Positions 1-11,999 of a stretch of DNA of 64,000 nt are shown here, piece after piece. The stretch covers positions 14,942,001 through 15,006,000 of the forward strand of contig CM106585.1 in the NCBI GenBank assembly GCA_048013815.1. The letters run 5' to 3'. Below the pieces are notes generated by a model that saw only the letters and a list, made by a program, of their open reading frames with translations, was not told the DNA's origin and made no database searches. The translations under genes were made by a program, and so were the position numbers. The DNA comes from Setoptus koraiensis (Eukaryota; Arthropoda). How positions within the stretch are numbered: position 1 is the stretch's first letter; each line of letters begins with the position of its first letter.

Positions 1-722
1 CTCCTTTTTTTGGCACCCAACACTGTTGTTGAACACTACCATTGATAATGAGACACTGATAATGAGACACTGATAGTGCCGTAAATGAGATACGTCATCA
101 GTGTTACCTGTGCGCTGTCTTCCTGTGCCCGTTCATCTGCATATGAATACATGTAATGATAATGTAAGTAATGTAATATAATATCAGAGTACCATTATGT
201 AATAATATGGCGGTGTTAATGTTGTGTTGCTAGCTAACACACCACCACTGGCGATATCTAACTCGATAAGAAATATCCCTTAGAATACGATAAAACCATT
301 TGAATATCATCATCATCATCGGCAGCAGCAGCAACAGTGTATGGTCGGTGTACGAGATAAATCGGATGAGTTTAAAATGAGCACTAGTGGCGATAATGAT
401 CATATTTATCATTTCTCGGCCACTCGCTCGGCTCCGGTTGCTGTAGTGGCGATAGTGGTCAGCGGGGCAGAGTTTTAGTTTTGCTGGCTGCAGCTCTCTG
501 CAAGGTCTCGTCAGACTGTGACGGTCAGACGGTGGGGCAAGTTGTTTCTCGAGCCTTTGGCTCCGTTTGCGCCCAACGAAGCCGGCCTGCGAGATGCCAT
601 CCAACCGAGGAGTCCATTAGTGTCGCTGCTGTTTCAATGCGTTGCGCCCAACGATCATCTGGGTGTCGTCAGGTGAGTGAGACCGCCAGAGATTGTTGCC
701 AATTGTTGGCCCTCGCCCGTTT

Positions 723-800
723 GTTGCGCAACAACAACACCGACAGCAACAACAACAGCAACAACAACAGCAACAACAACAATAACAGCGACACAAACAT
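723..800. repeat. TTGCGCAA palindrome followed by CAA/CAG array
   Basis: GTTGTTGCGCAACAAC is a self-complementary core. It continues rightward as a trinucleotide array of CAA with CAG and GAC interruptions to about 800. The same layout, GTT repeats on one side of TTGCGCAA and AAC repeats on the other, recurs near 50350 and 50410. Confidence 0.8.
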
Positions 801-1740
801 ATCGTGCAAATTAATGACGCAACAAGCCGGCAGCGGTATCATTAGGCGACTCGCCATTGCGTGTCATTGGCTCGATTGAGCAAGCCGGCCAACAGGTACA
901 AGCCAATTCGATTGTGGCATTGAGAGCGGATATCAATCGGCGAGCGGCAATTATCCTAATGAACTCGTCTTACAATCGGGCCTGTTCAATCTAGGCAAAA
1001 GGTTCTGAATTCATTCAATTTCGTCGCCGGCGCCGCTTCTTCTAGATTTAGAATTCTCTATGCGCATTGCGTGCTCGTCGTTGTCTCACCACCAAATTCG
1101 CCTAATCGATTGTCCGTGAAAAGTTTGCAGCAATCACTGGCTTATTCGATTACGCAACCGCTTCATCGATTCGGCCGACTAGCGGGCGAGCGGGCGGTGT
1201 TTGCGGCCAGCCGAATCGAGTGGCGGCGGCGGGCGCAGTGGGCAGTAATGGCATGGTAATTAGGCTACAACAAGCGCGGATAAAACAATGCATGCGGCTA
1301 AGTGGTCAACTCCGGGCTGCGGGCCCGCTCCAAACCGCAACAAACCATCTAAATGTTGCATAACGGTGCTTGTATCGGCTGTCAATAGTCGTGTTTATTT
1401 GTGAGTGTGGCGCCTATCAAGCGCGAATGTGTATCATCATTATGGCAAACAAAACGATTGTTCGGATAATAAGTTGCTGCCAGATAATAAGTTGCTGCTG
1501 CTGTTGGCCAGATATATGTTGGTGATAATAATAATTAAGTGCTCATGCCAGCGCAGCGGCATGCATTATGCATTCAATCATTAGTTGGCCGGCCGCTCGG
1601 TTGGCCGGCCGCGTAGCTAGCAGGTGATTTGATTTCTGGCAATTGCTGCTACTTTTACAACTCGGTCATCAATTGCGCCGCTATCATCTGACGCCAGATC
1701 CGATCTGGCCGGCCGCCTTCCGGTGTTCCCGTGATCACAA

Positions 1741-1792
1741 CGAACGATCGCAACGAACGGTCGCAACGAACGATCGCAACGAACGATCGCAA
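1741..1792. repeat. 13-bp tandem repeat, 4 copies
   Basis: The unit is CGAACGATCGCAA; one copy has G for A in the middle. Confidence 0.95.
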
Positions 1793-3077
1793 TGAATGAA
1801 CGAAAGCGGCCCATTAAAATTCAAATTTAAATTAGATCTCATCCGCGAGCCGCGCATCGATGCCACTGCCGGCTATCTAGCCGCCGGTGAGCCGCTCGGC
1901 TGGGCGGCTTGCCGGCTGGCTGGCTGCTGTGAGTAATGACAACAAAATATAAACAGTTGCCATGGTAATATGAGCAATAATAGATCAGTAGCGATTCGGA
2001 CATAAATCAAGTTGCGCTCGCAGTTGCGGTTGTCGGGCTTGTCGGTGTTGCGATTGTCGGGCTTGTCGCTGTTGCAAATAACAGCACAATTGTAATCGGT
2101 TAGCAGCAAACAGACTAGACAATTGGCAATAAACAAATCATCAATATATCATCCTTATAAACAAAAAGTTTTATCTGCGCTCCGTTTTGTCCTGTGGCCG
2201 TTTTTGCCTCCTTTACATCGTCGGGTTTGTCTATTATCTCGTGCGTTGTAGCTGATTAAAGTATTGGATTATCATGGCTATTCGCATGATTATCGTCTCC
2301 TCACCGACATGGCATATCCATAGCCAGAGAATTCCCTAAATAAATTACAGTCCGACTCTCGGATCAATTCATCGCCGCCATTATACTAGCATGACTGGCA
2401 ATGCAAATAAATATAAATAAACACAAGCGCAAAACGAGGACAACGTTTTTGAATTATTGGACAACTTGCGAACGAGTTGGCAATAGCAATAATTTCTCAC
2501 GATAACAACAGTTAGTTATTTTGAATTGATTTTTCAACAGGCCGAAATCAATTCTTGGAATCTGGGCGCGAAAGCAATGCCATGGGTGACCGGGCCGCTC
2601 ATTGCTCATTTATCCGCGCTTTATTCTTCGATTTGTTGTGTCGCAATATTGCCGTGCCGCAATTACCAAATTACCCAATTATGCAACCACCATGGGCTAG
2701 ACACACATGTCAGCGGTTTGTGAACATGAGCCCGGCAGTGGAACTGTGACGCACGAATATAATAATAAATGAGCTCTAAATTATCATATTTATTACGTCA
2801 AATAAATATATTTATATTATAATATCACAATATTATAATTCACTCTGGTGACCAGAGTCTGGTCGCATTTTGTCGCGCGCTCCGCGTCTCAAACGCGCTA
2901 TTTGGTCTGGGCGACTGTAAGCAAGAGTCGGCCTGCCGGGGATCGCAAGCACTATTGCTGGCGACAATCGGCGGCCATCGGAATGGCGTTTGAATGGGCG
3001 ATAAAGTTTGTACTTTGATTTTAATTTAAAAAATACAAGTACGAATCTCTCGACTCGAGTTTCGCTGAGTTTCGTGA

Positions 3078-3144
3078 GTTTCGAGTCGCCGAGTCGAGTC
3101 GCCGAGTCGAGTCGCCGAGTCGAGTCGTCCGAGTCGAGTCGCCC
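3078..3144. repeat. 13-14-bp tandem repeat (GAGTCGAGTCGCC), about 4-5 copies
   Basis: Consecutive GAGTCGAGTCGCC units. The last two carry one-base insertions and so have period 14. Confidence 0.9.
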
Positions 3145-3886
3145 GAGCCGAGTGCGCGGTGGGAGGAAAAGAGGGCGCCACCGGGCCGGGTTGGTGTTGG
3201 TGTTTGTGTTTTGATTTGTATGGCCGGGACTCACAGCGACTCTGGTCGGTAGCGACGGCAGGCAATGGCGTGTTTTGACTCGGCGCGGCGCTCCGGCAAC
3301 AATGGCGATGTGCTAAACGCTCTTAACGCAGTTGCTGCGAAATCCGGGTTGTTTGGGTGCGATGGAAATTAGATCAAGTTCATTGACGATATTCATGGAG
3401 CAAGTGTTTATGTGTTTGTTTGCGTTATCTAACAAGCAAACTGACGGCGGTCAGCAATGCGATGCGATGGACGCACACTCACCTGTATCACACAACAGGT
3501 AGACCTGTTCACCTGTGGCAACTGCCAACAAACTGCCGTGGATAAGCTGCGGATAAACAGTGAATGTTGCTGCACAGACAGCCGTGAAGTGTGTGCAGTT
3601 TGCTGAAATAATTGCCACCTCGAGTGAATTATTGAATGCGCAAACTGGACCATTCCAGTGGCCGACGCACCATTCCAACGCACCATTCCAACGCACTATT
3701 CAAATAGCGAGCAGCTGAGCGCTCAGGTGAGCCGGCCGAGTCAGGTGAGCAGGCCGAGTGAGGTGAGCGGCGCGAAAATGCGAGCTGACCAGTGGTAACT
3801 TACGAACGTATCGTAAGGCACCGCCATTCATACATCTGGCCGTGTTGCGCCAGAGATTTGGCAGCGCATTTCGCGAGTGGATATTC

Positions 3887-3922
3887 GCAGCAAATATGGC
3901 AGCAAATATGGCAGCAAATATC
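3887..3922. repeat. 12-bp tandem repeat (GCAGCAAATATG), 3 copies
   Basis: Three adjacent units; the last ends in C instead of G. Confidence 0.9.
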
Positions 3923-4263
3923 CACTCCAGTTGGCGCTGTCAGTGTGACCGGCATGAGCGACACAGATAACAGGCAGCAGATAATCTCTTTTCTCCGGTT
4001 GGCCGTGGCTGGAATGCGCCATTGTTGCCGCTGCCAGTGCCACTAGAACGGACGATGGCGGCCGGCAGCAGCAACATTCGCGCACTGTCCGAGTCGGCGA
4101 CCATTCGAAGCGGCAGTTCTCGCCATGAGAATCGCAAATCGAAAATCGAGAAGAAGAAGCATGAAACGCGCCCATTTTAATCGAGCGAATCTGGTCGCTG
4201 GAATCTTTGTTGTTGGCAAACGAGCTGTGCGTGGCGAGAGTGCGTTCGCAAACAATGGGCCGC

Positions 4264-4303
4264 ACTACCTGTTCGAAGCTGCCGGCGGCTTCGAACAGGT
4301 AGT
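4264..4303. repeat. Perfect inverted repeat, 16-bp arms, 8-base loop
   Basis: ACTACCTGTTCGAAGC (4264-4279) is exactly complementary to 4288-4303, with loop TGCCGGCG. The arms contain ACCTGTTCGAA and are unrelated to the other hairpins listed. Confidence 0.95.
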
Positions 4304-4420
4304 TGGCGCAATGCTGGCAGCAAACAAATGCTGGCGGTGGTCGTGTGTGCGTGCAAACAAGCAGCAACCGAACCAATTATCTTGTCATGATCTCTTGCGC
4401 GTCCTCCGCCTCCCAGCAAC

Positions 4421-4470
4421 AGCCCGCAACAGCCCGCAACAACCCGCAACAACCCGCAACAACCCGCAAC
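4421..4470. repeat. 10-bp tandem repeat (A[G/A]CCCGCAAC), 5 copies
   Basis: Five 10-base units differing only at the second base, followed by a decaying CGCAAC/GCAACA-rich stretch to about 4560. Confidence 0.9.
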
Positions 4471-5046
4471 AACCTCGCAGCATCAGCAGCGACAACCTCA
4501 CAACAGCGACGGCAACAGCAACCTCGCAACGACCTCCAATGGCAGCACCGACCAAGCAACAACGAACGCCGGCCGGGTAAAGTACAAACACGGACTCGTT
4601 TGTAGCGACGGCTCGCACAATGATCGCAATTCCTGTCGGAGCTTCCATTTCCGCCGCTCGCAAACCCACCACCGGCCAGCGGAGAATCTGCGAGTGGCCA
4701 GTGCGGAATTCGCCAGTGGCCAGCCGACAATCTGCCAGTGGCCGGAGGAGGATTTTCCAGTGGCCGCTGGCCACTGGAAGATTCTTCAAGCGGCGACAAT
4801 CGCTCCTTGTCGCGCCGTCCGCTCGGGATTATTCGGGTCGGTGCGGCTGGTTGCGGCCAGCGACCAGTATTGTGTTTCGTCGTCGACGGCGTCGTGGTTG
4901 TCATAGGCCATGCACACAATGCCAGTTGCTACAATGATTGGCGTCGCTGCAATGGTCGCCACAATAGTTACCTGTCGCCGGTGGCCACCGGCCAACAAGT
5001 GTCGCCGCTGTGTGACTGGCGCGGTTCGAGCGGCCATCGGGCACCG

Positions 5047-5083
5047 ACTTTCGAATGCGATGTGCACAATCGCATTCGAAAGT
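5047..5083. repeat. Perfect inverted repeat, 15-bp arms, 7-base loop
   Basis: ACTTTCGAATGCGAT (5047-5061) pairs exactly with 5069-5083; the loop is GTGCACA. Confidence 0.95.
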
Positions 5084-6350
5084 TGCAGCGTTACTTTCAC
5101 AATTGTGCCACAACAATTGTTTGTTTGGCCAATTGAGCTTTCTCGAGACGCCGTGTTACTCGTTGTCGAGCACGAAGTATTACACAAGTTACAAGTTTGA
5201 CAAAGTATGACAACAAAGCGACACACGACAATGGCAAGCGAACGAACTGCAGTGCCATGAACAGATAAACCATTTGACCAGTTGATTGATACAAATACAT
5301 AAATTGTGTAAATATTGTTGGCTTTGTCACTTGTGTCGCAGCAACGACTTGTGCGCAACAACCAAAGTATCTCACAGTCGCAAACTGGCCACTAAACTCG
5401 CTGACGCAAAACTCAATTTCAATTACATAATAACTCGCGTCGTGATCATGATGCAAGCCGCAACAGGTGACAATGGCATTGTTGTCTCGTTGATACATGT
5501 TGCTATACATTCGAATGTAGCGTTTGCTGCCAGCGGCATCATAGAAACTGCTCACATGTTGTGAGTTGTCACAACACTGTCACTTGTCAGATGATAATTA
5601 TATTGCAGCGCAACATCCAATTCATTTTACGCAAACTTGGCGAGCTGTCAGTGGCGCCAAGCTCGACAAGGCTCCGCCACTTGCTCTGTCACAACAAACA
5701 ATGATTTGCTGCTTCCAATTGTCAGTTTAAACCCACTTTAAATCTACCTAGTCCAAATACACCAAGCAGCACACACTCGATCAAAGCAGCGTCTCGCCTG
5801 ACCTGTCTCGCCAATCACTTGTCGCCGGCGCATTTCGGACAAAGATGGCGCCACTGGCCATGCACACCAGCCCATCAAGCCCGTTCACTGCTTATTAGAT
5901 TCTTCTACGACCGAATACAATAATTATTGCTTTTCTTTTACAATTTCAATTATTTCTTTTCTTGTTCTCAATATATAAGATTTCGACTCACTTATTCGCT
6001 CGTTCGCCGGTTCAAGTCAGCATTTCATTTTTGTTTTTTTTTTCAAATTCGTTTCAAATTATCTCTCAGCACCCGACAGTTATGTTTTGTCAACAACGGT
6101 CTCGCTGACGCGCTCGCTTGGCCACTCAAACAGCGGCCAGATCTACTGTCTAATCTATTGATAAAATAATCAATCCTCGTTAAATATCCGGCTCGAGCCC
6201 GCTGCCAAAACGCTGACTCCAGTCAAGAAGATATTCACTGCAGCCGCGTGAGTCCAGCGGAGAGGATAGCGTAAGATATAAGATACAATAATGCAAAAAG
6301 TTGCGATGCAAAAAACACACGGCGCGTGCTCTGTAAATTACAGACTGCAA

Positions 6351-6388
6351 TCGACGTTTTCGAGTCAGTTTTGACTCGAAAACGTCGA
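6351..6388. repeat. Perfect inverted repeat, 17-bp arms, 4-base loop
   Basis: TCGACGTTTTCGAGTCA (6351-6367) is exactly complementary to 6372-6388, with loop GTTT. Such a tight, perfect hairpin suggests a recent inverted duplication. Confidence 0.95.
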
Positions 6389-7231
6389 AAGTGAAATTCA
6401 CAATTCGCAATTCGACACTCGAAACTATCAGAGATTCCAAGTTCGCGGCGATCTCGTACGCATGCTGTGGCTAAAACTCGATGCGTCCGTGCACGAGTGT
6501 CAGTTGCCGTTGAGTGGGCCCGACAAGCCAACAGTAATTGTGTTTGCCCGAAGAAAAGCTGGACAAAAAATCTCTGAAAAAACCTACTGGCGACAGTTAA
6601 CCTTCACTCGTCACCGTGCAATTTCAGGTGCAGTGTTTTTTCACCTCACAAGTCATTCACAATTTTCACAACAAAAGTGAGCTAACACTTGTTGTCGGTT
6701 GTTGGTTGTTTTGTCGACAGAAAAACACTGTTTTGTTGTTGTTTATTGCCAACTTGTGCCATCTATCTTTATCATTTAGTTGGCGCTCGCTCGCTTGACC
6801 ACCGCTAATGGAAAAGAGTCTCGCCGGCCGAGACGACCCACGATAACAGTTTCGCGACTGCCTTCGAAGAATGCACAGTTTCGAGAAGAGACACAGAGAA
6901 AAAACAACAGCGATTTTCATTGTTTGCATTGCGCAAATTGTATTGTGCAGGAGGAGCAAAAAAAGCGACGTTCTTTTTGTTGTGTCTGGCTGACTTTTGT
7001 TCACACACTTCTCAATTATTGCCCGATAGTCTCTCTCTCGCCTTAGTTTCGGCTCTCGCCGGCCGCTCGCCGGCCCGTAATGACTTTTAACAAATGAAGC
7101 TCGCAAATGGATGTCATCAAGGTCACTTGTCACCAGCAGTTTAAACTAAACTACCAGTGGCAGTGGCATAACGGTCGATTCACCTGTCTGTTCTTCTTCA
7201 CTCGCTAATCACTTGGCTAGCCGGCTAATTT

Positions 7232-7593
7232 TGTGTGTGTGTGTGTGTCATTGCGTAATATACAACGCAACAATTTACAATTGTTAATGTGCAACAAGCG
7301 CATGCAAATTAGCCTTTTTGCGGTTATTGTCGCGTTTTTATCCACTGTGAATACACACGATTGTTTGCCGTTTACCAAACAGAAAAAAAAACATTCTCTC
7401 AACTAGTGTTGGCGTTTTTGGTAGTTTTTTTTCTTCGGTAAACTCTCTTGGTCGCTGTTACGGCCGAACGAAAAACAAACAACAGTTGTGTCCAGCGAGG
7501 CGTTTATCTGAGAGCGAAATCTACAATTTGATTTGTTGTTGCAAGAGAGCGAGCGAGTTAGTATTTGCGAGTTGAGAGAGAGAGAGAGAGAGA
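7232..7593. repeat. (TG)n at 7232-7248 and (GA)n at 7574-7593
   Basis: Two short dinucleotide microsatellites separated by unremarkable AT-rich DNA. Confidence 0.9.
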
Positions 7594-8287
7594 TTTATTG
7601 GATGCCTCCGAAGAGCCTGCAAACGTATCAGATCGAGCGATCGCCCTCTTTTCTTTTGCTGTCTATTACGCAACAGCAACCAGCAACAAGTGGCACACTG
7701 ACCACGACAAAATCTCTCAATCTTGCTTGTTGTTTGTTTTTCCATCACTCTCTCTCTCTCTGCTGGTCAATTTAGTCGCAAGTCAGCTTAGAAGCATTCT
7801 TTTTCTTGCGGCAACTTATCACTTGTCATTTAAATTGGTTTGGACAGTGTGGCGCTGTTGACAGCGCGACACACTTGACAGGGAGCCACTTAAATTAAAT
7901 TGTTGGCCAACTTTCGATTGCGCCAACCAAATCTTGACAGCAGATCCTTTTTGCACCAAAGCCAAAATAGATCACTTGTAGCTGTTGTTTGATTTCATCA
8001 GGCTGCGAACTGACCACTGACCATGTTCACCTGCTGATGAGTCGCACAGTCGACGAAGTAAGGCGAAACCATGATACTTATTGGGCGCCTAACAACTAGA
8101 CAACTCTCGCATTTTTTTTCTTCTTCTTCTAATCTCATTCACTCATCTATCTACATGTATTTACATTCAGTGTTTAGCGATAGGGCAAGTGAGTGAGTGG
8201 CGATCTCATTCAATCAATCAGAGCGAGAGTTTATCTCAAGTGGAGATCCTGTTCTCTTTATTATTCATACGTCACGCAACCTGTTCT

Positions 8288-8321
8288 GTTCTTTCTCTCA
8301 AAGGGCTCAGAGAGAAAGAAC
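8288..8321. repeat. Perfect inverted repeat, 12-bp arms, 10-base loop
   Basis: GTTCTTTCTCTC (8288-8299) pairs with GAGAGAAAGAAC (8310-8321). It lies at the left edge of the AT-rich island with the possible transposon remnants. Confidence 0.9.
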
Positions 8322-8430
8322 AAGAAAAAGCAATCACTTACTGACAGTGAGCTAGCTATTTGAATTGCCAATGAACAAGCGCCCATTATTAACACTTGTT
8401 AAAAACTTCGAATATTAACAAAGAAAAGCA

Positions 8431-8870
8431 ATGAGCAGCTCAAATAGTCAGAAACTTAATCAGTCAGTTAGCAAAGAAAAAGTGTCAGCAGTCGATACTT
8501 TATTAGAGTCAGTTGAACGCTTAATTCAAACTAACGCACCGATTCTGAGAGTCAACTTAATTTGTCATAGCAGCATCACTAATTTAATTTATTTTGGTGT
8601 TATTTTAGATAATTTCACACTTGATATGACTCCCTCCCTAGATGGATAATCAAAGGCATCGAGTTGGCAGACGACTATTGCAAAATTATACAGTCTTGCG
8701 CTGCAAAGATTGACTCGATTCGCGTGCCTCGATGCAGTCATAAATTGATCACTGATCAATTCATGACTTTAATAATCACGCAACTGCAATTGATGAGCTT
8801 CTTGTCTTTGAGGTTCGAGTTGTCTCTCACGAACTGTCAATTTCTGCTGGATATCCCCTGTTTTTGTTGA
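8431..8870 (+). pseudogene. AT-rich reading frames in two phases, possible decayed gene or transposon fragment
   Basis: An ATG-started frame (8431-8649, 72 residues, starting MSSSNSQKLNQSVSKEKV) ends in TAA. A second frame picks up in another phase just after it, from about 8646 to a TGA at 8870; it includes IIKGIELADDYCKII. Both are much more AT-rich than most open frames in the window, lack low-complexity runs and look protein-like. A single indel near 8645 would join them, or they could be unrelated chance frames. I recognise no domain. They lie just left of the possible hAT remnant, so a decayed transposon is one explanation. Confidence that this ever coded for protein is low. Confidence 0.25.
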
Positions 8871-9055
8871 CAGTGGAGAGCTCTATGCTTTAACTCTAGT
8901 TGTAATGATAGAATATCCAGATAAGCTAATTGGTCGTCCATAAATCTGCAATTATTTAGTAATTGTTCCACATCTTTGAAGGTTGAAGAAATTTTTGGTC
9001 AATTATAAAAATCAGAAACGAAATCCTTCATCACTGGACCGGCAAGTGACATAAG

Positions 9056-9249
9056 GGGTAGGGCAAATCGATCACTAAAATCAACCAAAATCGGTTCTTA
9101 TGGGAGGAAATGTAGCATTTTTTCTGTTTTTTCGGTGACTTCAAATACGTCTCAAAATCATCCTTATGATAAGAATGACTCGCTAGAAAATTCTCAGGGT
9201 TTTTGCCATGCACAGGAATAGTTCGGCTCGGAACCGATTTGCTCTACCC
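9056..9249. mobile_element. Short inverted-repeat element (possible MITE), 194 bp
   Basis: The left end, GGGTAGGGCAAATCG (9056-9070), is matched at 14 of 15 positions by the reverse complement of the right end (9235-9249). The interior is AT-rich, with T-runs, and has no long frame. A 194-bp noncoding element with near-perfect inverted ends inside an AT-rich island is what a miniature inverted-repeat transposable element looks like. I could not identify a clear target-site duplication in the flanking bases, and only one copy is visible here. Confidence 0.4.
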
Positions 9250-9379
9250 TATTGATCAGACACTTGACTATTAGACATTGTGACAGTTTGTTGGGTAGGT
9301 GACTTCGTTGAGACAAACAATGGATAACTTGTTGATTGATAACTTATCATGTCACGATTACATCATCATTGTTTCATAA

Positions 9380-9617
9380 GTTGGAAAGACTGGTATAATA
9401 CGAGCCAAGTGTATATATTGTGGTAATAGATTCATTAGATCAAGCGACATTTGACTTAATTAACCATCGTATTGAATCTGCAAATCGCCCCTTTGGCTTG
9501 GTGATTGATGGCACCTTCAAAGGGGACAATGGAATTAAACCAAAAGGCCTGTGCACAAGTCTGACAAGACTTAAGAATGAGTCTTGTCTTGGTGCCAGTA
9601 TCAGGCACTTGTTGTGA
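9380..9617 (+). pseudogene. Possible hAT transposon remnant: BED-finger-like and transposase-like fragments
   Basis: One frame (9380-9453) reads VGKTGIIRAKCIYCGNRF and then a stop within ten residues. AKCIYCG resembles the first Cys-x-x-Cys pair of a BED zinc finger, the DNA-binding domain at the N terminus of hAT transposases. An overlapping frame (9420-9617) reads DQATFDLINHRIESANRPF and then GLVIDGTFKGDNGIKPKGL. This resembles the 'KPFs--iDgStD' stretch at the first catalytic Asp of hAT transposases. The two pieces are in different phases and far too close for an intact protein, so this would be an internally deleted, frameshifted relic. Both similarities are remembered family patterns, not alignments. 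Confidence 0.3.
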
Positions 9618-10900
9618 CAACAAAACTTGATTTATTTTAGTCTGATTCTAAACTCTCGACAAGCCGCGATCAGCTCAAATAAATAAACAGTGATAATGAT
9701 TTAATAAGCGCTTCATTATCTCGGCATGTATTAATTCAAAATAGGTAGCCGGCCCACTTAAATGATGAAGTTGAATTTGGCAAGATTTAAGATGGCTGAA
9801 ATTAATTGTTTGTTTGCGTTTCGAAAAATGGCCGTTGTGGCACTAGTGTCAATTTTCAAGTGGAATTTCCAGTAAGTACTGGCAGCGCGCTGAGCTCTTG
9901 GCGATAATTGATGATGCAGTTGCCAGCATTTAACATATTGTGTGTACATATAAATATATATGTATTTGAGGGTACATATGTATATATTTCTATATTTGGT
10001 ATCGGACTGTTTAGCATTTAGCTATTTGTTGTTGTTGATCGTTTATCCCAAGACTCGAAGTCAATGATTGCTGTTTGCTGCTCGATGATTCATGATGCCA
10101 CTAATAGCTTTGCCTATGGTGTTGTTGCGACGCAAACAACAAACAACGCTGTTGTTTATAGCCGTTGTTGTGTTTGGTTACGTAATGCACAATAAGTTTA
10201 TGCGGCAACTCTTCGTTTTCATTGGCGACACACACACACATCATAAACAACCATTTACAAAACCAGTGCAAGCCAGCCAGCCAGCCGGCCAGCCAGCTAG
10301 CCAGCGTTTACAATAGGCTGTTTGCGGTGGTCAGTTGCTGCAACTCACAGCAAGTGCTGCTGTGAGTGCCCACAACAACGGCAACTATGCATTTTAAATT
10401 CTTTCAATTTTGCTGTGATTTTAAATTTTTCGAACGATCGCACATCGGCGCTCACATTGGCCAGCCGAGTATCTAGGCAACAACGTGAGTGCATGAGCAA
10501 CGAGAACAAGGTCATTAATTAATAATATTATGAAATTAATTATCGGCGTTAATTGAGATCGGTTGGCAAGTGCTCGATGGCTTGTTGCTCATGCACACAC
10601 AATGATGCTGTGTTGATAAGTGAGGCATGCCTTTTCCATTAGTGGCAAGACCATTTTTCATGTTCTCTATGAGGCGTCGTCACTGTTCAGTGTGCACTGT
10701 TGGCCCGAAAAGTGATGCGTCCTTTCACAAGTGTGTGTGTGTGTTGTTGGTGGCGAGAATCTAAAATTGAATCCAAAATTGAAAACTCAAATTTCCCTTG
10801 CTGACGCTTAATTGATTACTGTGGCCATTCTTTCGAGAATCAAAATTCCAAAATAAGCTGGCTCATTTGCATACAATGCGCTGCGTTCAGTCGCCGGATT
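9618..10900. other. AT-rich noncoding DNA
   Basis: No convincing exon. It contains an AT-rich patch with TATATATG-like runs (9945-9990), a TTACGTAA (10178-10185), a CAGC/CCAG-rich patch (10268-10306) and a short TG run near 10731-10744. Confidence 0.55.
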
Positions 10901-11890
10901 TCAGTGCGAGCCAGTTAGCCGGCCACTCGATGGCCGCTTGGCCTGCAATCGGGTGTATCGCACTCGGCGATACACATACACTCATATATTTAGAGAGAGA
11001 GAGAGAGAGGTCAGGTATAAATCACCCAGCGCAAGGCACCAACGAGCCAGTGATAAACCTGTGAATTGTTGTTGTGCTCGCATCATTTAGCCGCTCGTCG
11101 CAATGGTCACTGTGGCTCGCTCATGTCGGTGCAGCTCGGACGCCGTTTCGGCGAAAAGTGGTGCAGTGCCTCGCCTCGAAGATTCCGCGATTCTGCCATT
11201 CGGCTCAAACCTCTGAAGCGCCGAAGCCTCGAACTTCGAAGCGCCGAGGCCTCGAACCTTCGAAGCGCCGAAGCCCCGAGCGAAACTGCCGGCTGTTGCT
11301 CATGTGCAACGCATTTCGACCAGTCACAAATAATGATGGATCATCTGCTAAGTGTGCACTGATGGCTTTGCAACTATCGCTGGTCGCCGGCCAACAGGAC
11401 GATGATACGCGCATCGCATCACATGACTCATATGACTCATATGATATGGGCCAGGATATTCAGAAGCGGCGGCCGAATCTACTGAATGGAATCGCAATTT
11501 CAATATCCGAGAAAGTAACACTGCTCGGCTTCGCGTCTGACATTTCTGCTGGGCGCTCGCCAAGACACCGCGCACCGCAGAGTTACTCTGCGCGGATCGT
11601 CGGCTTTCGAGAATCTGCGCCGCCAACAAGCGGCATCATCTATTATTTATCCATTGTGGCGCAATGATTGCGGTGGCGCTCGCACTCTGGCATGTATTTT
11701 GATTAATTCCAGCTATCACACACAAATTCGCTCACTGTTTGCTCACTGGCCACTGGCCATTCAACTGGACAACGATGCTCGATTAAGCGATGCCTTGTCT
11801 CGCTCGCCGAGCAACCAGTTCTCTGGCGACTCTCGGCCGAAACGGCCGCAGATCGAGTAAAAACGGCCGCGCATCGGGTAGAAATGGCTG

Positions 11891-11999
11891 GCGAGCGGGC
11901 CGAAGTGGCTCGATGGCGAGCGGGCCGAAATGGCGCGATGGCGAGCGGGCCGAAATGGCGCGATGGCGAGCGGGCCGAAATGGCGCGATGGCGAGCGAG
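11891..11999. repeat. 25-bp tandem repeat, 4 copies plus a partial
   Basis: The units start GCGAGCGGGCCGAAATGGCG. The first copy (11891-11915) has two differences, the next three are identical, and a truncated fifth follows from 11991. The identity of the last copies points to recent expansion. Confidence 0.95.

Larger units (their letters stand above)
1..2999. other. Noncoding DNA with a CAA/CAG array and a 13-bp tandem repeat
   Basis: No convincing exon. It contains a TTGCGCAA palindrome (724-731) running straight into a CAA/CAG-type array (to about 800), and four 13-bp tandem units at 1741-1792. A GTCGGGCTTGTC duplication lies near 2030-2070, and 2750-2840 is AT-rich. Open frames here are short and repeat-driven. 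Confidence 0.6.
3000..5600. other. Noncoding DNA dense in short tandem and inverted repeats
   Basis: No convincing exon. It holds tandem arrays at 3078-3144, 3887-3922 and 4421-4470, CAGGTG-type motifs around 3479-3525 and 3724-3770, and perfect hairpins at 4264-4303 and 5047-5083. AGTGGCC-type words recur at 4690-4780. Longer open frames overlap these repeats and have no domain signature. Confidence 0.6.
5600..8400. other. AT-richer noncoding DNA
   Basis: T-rich and A-rich runs are common and GGCC-type words are rarer than elsewhere. Features seen are a 17-bp-arm hairpin (6351-6388), (TG)n at 7232-7248, (GA)n at 7574-7593 and a 12-bp-arm hairpin (8288-8321). No convincing exon. Confidence 0.55.

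Noticed and set aside
3828-4376. Minus-strand frame of 182 codons
   Set aside because: Contains peptide text mirrored by the perfect hairpin at 4264-4303 and Cys/Arg-rich chance sequence; no domain.
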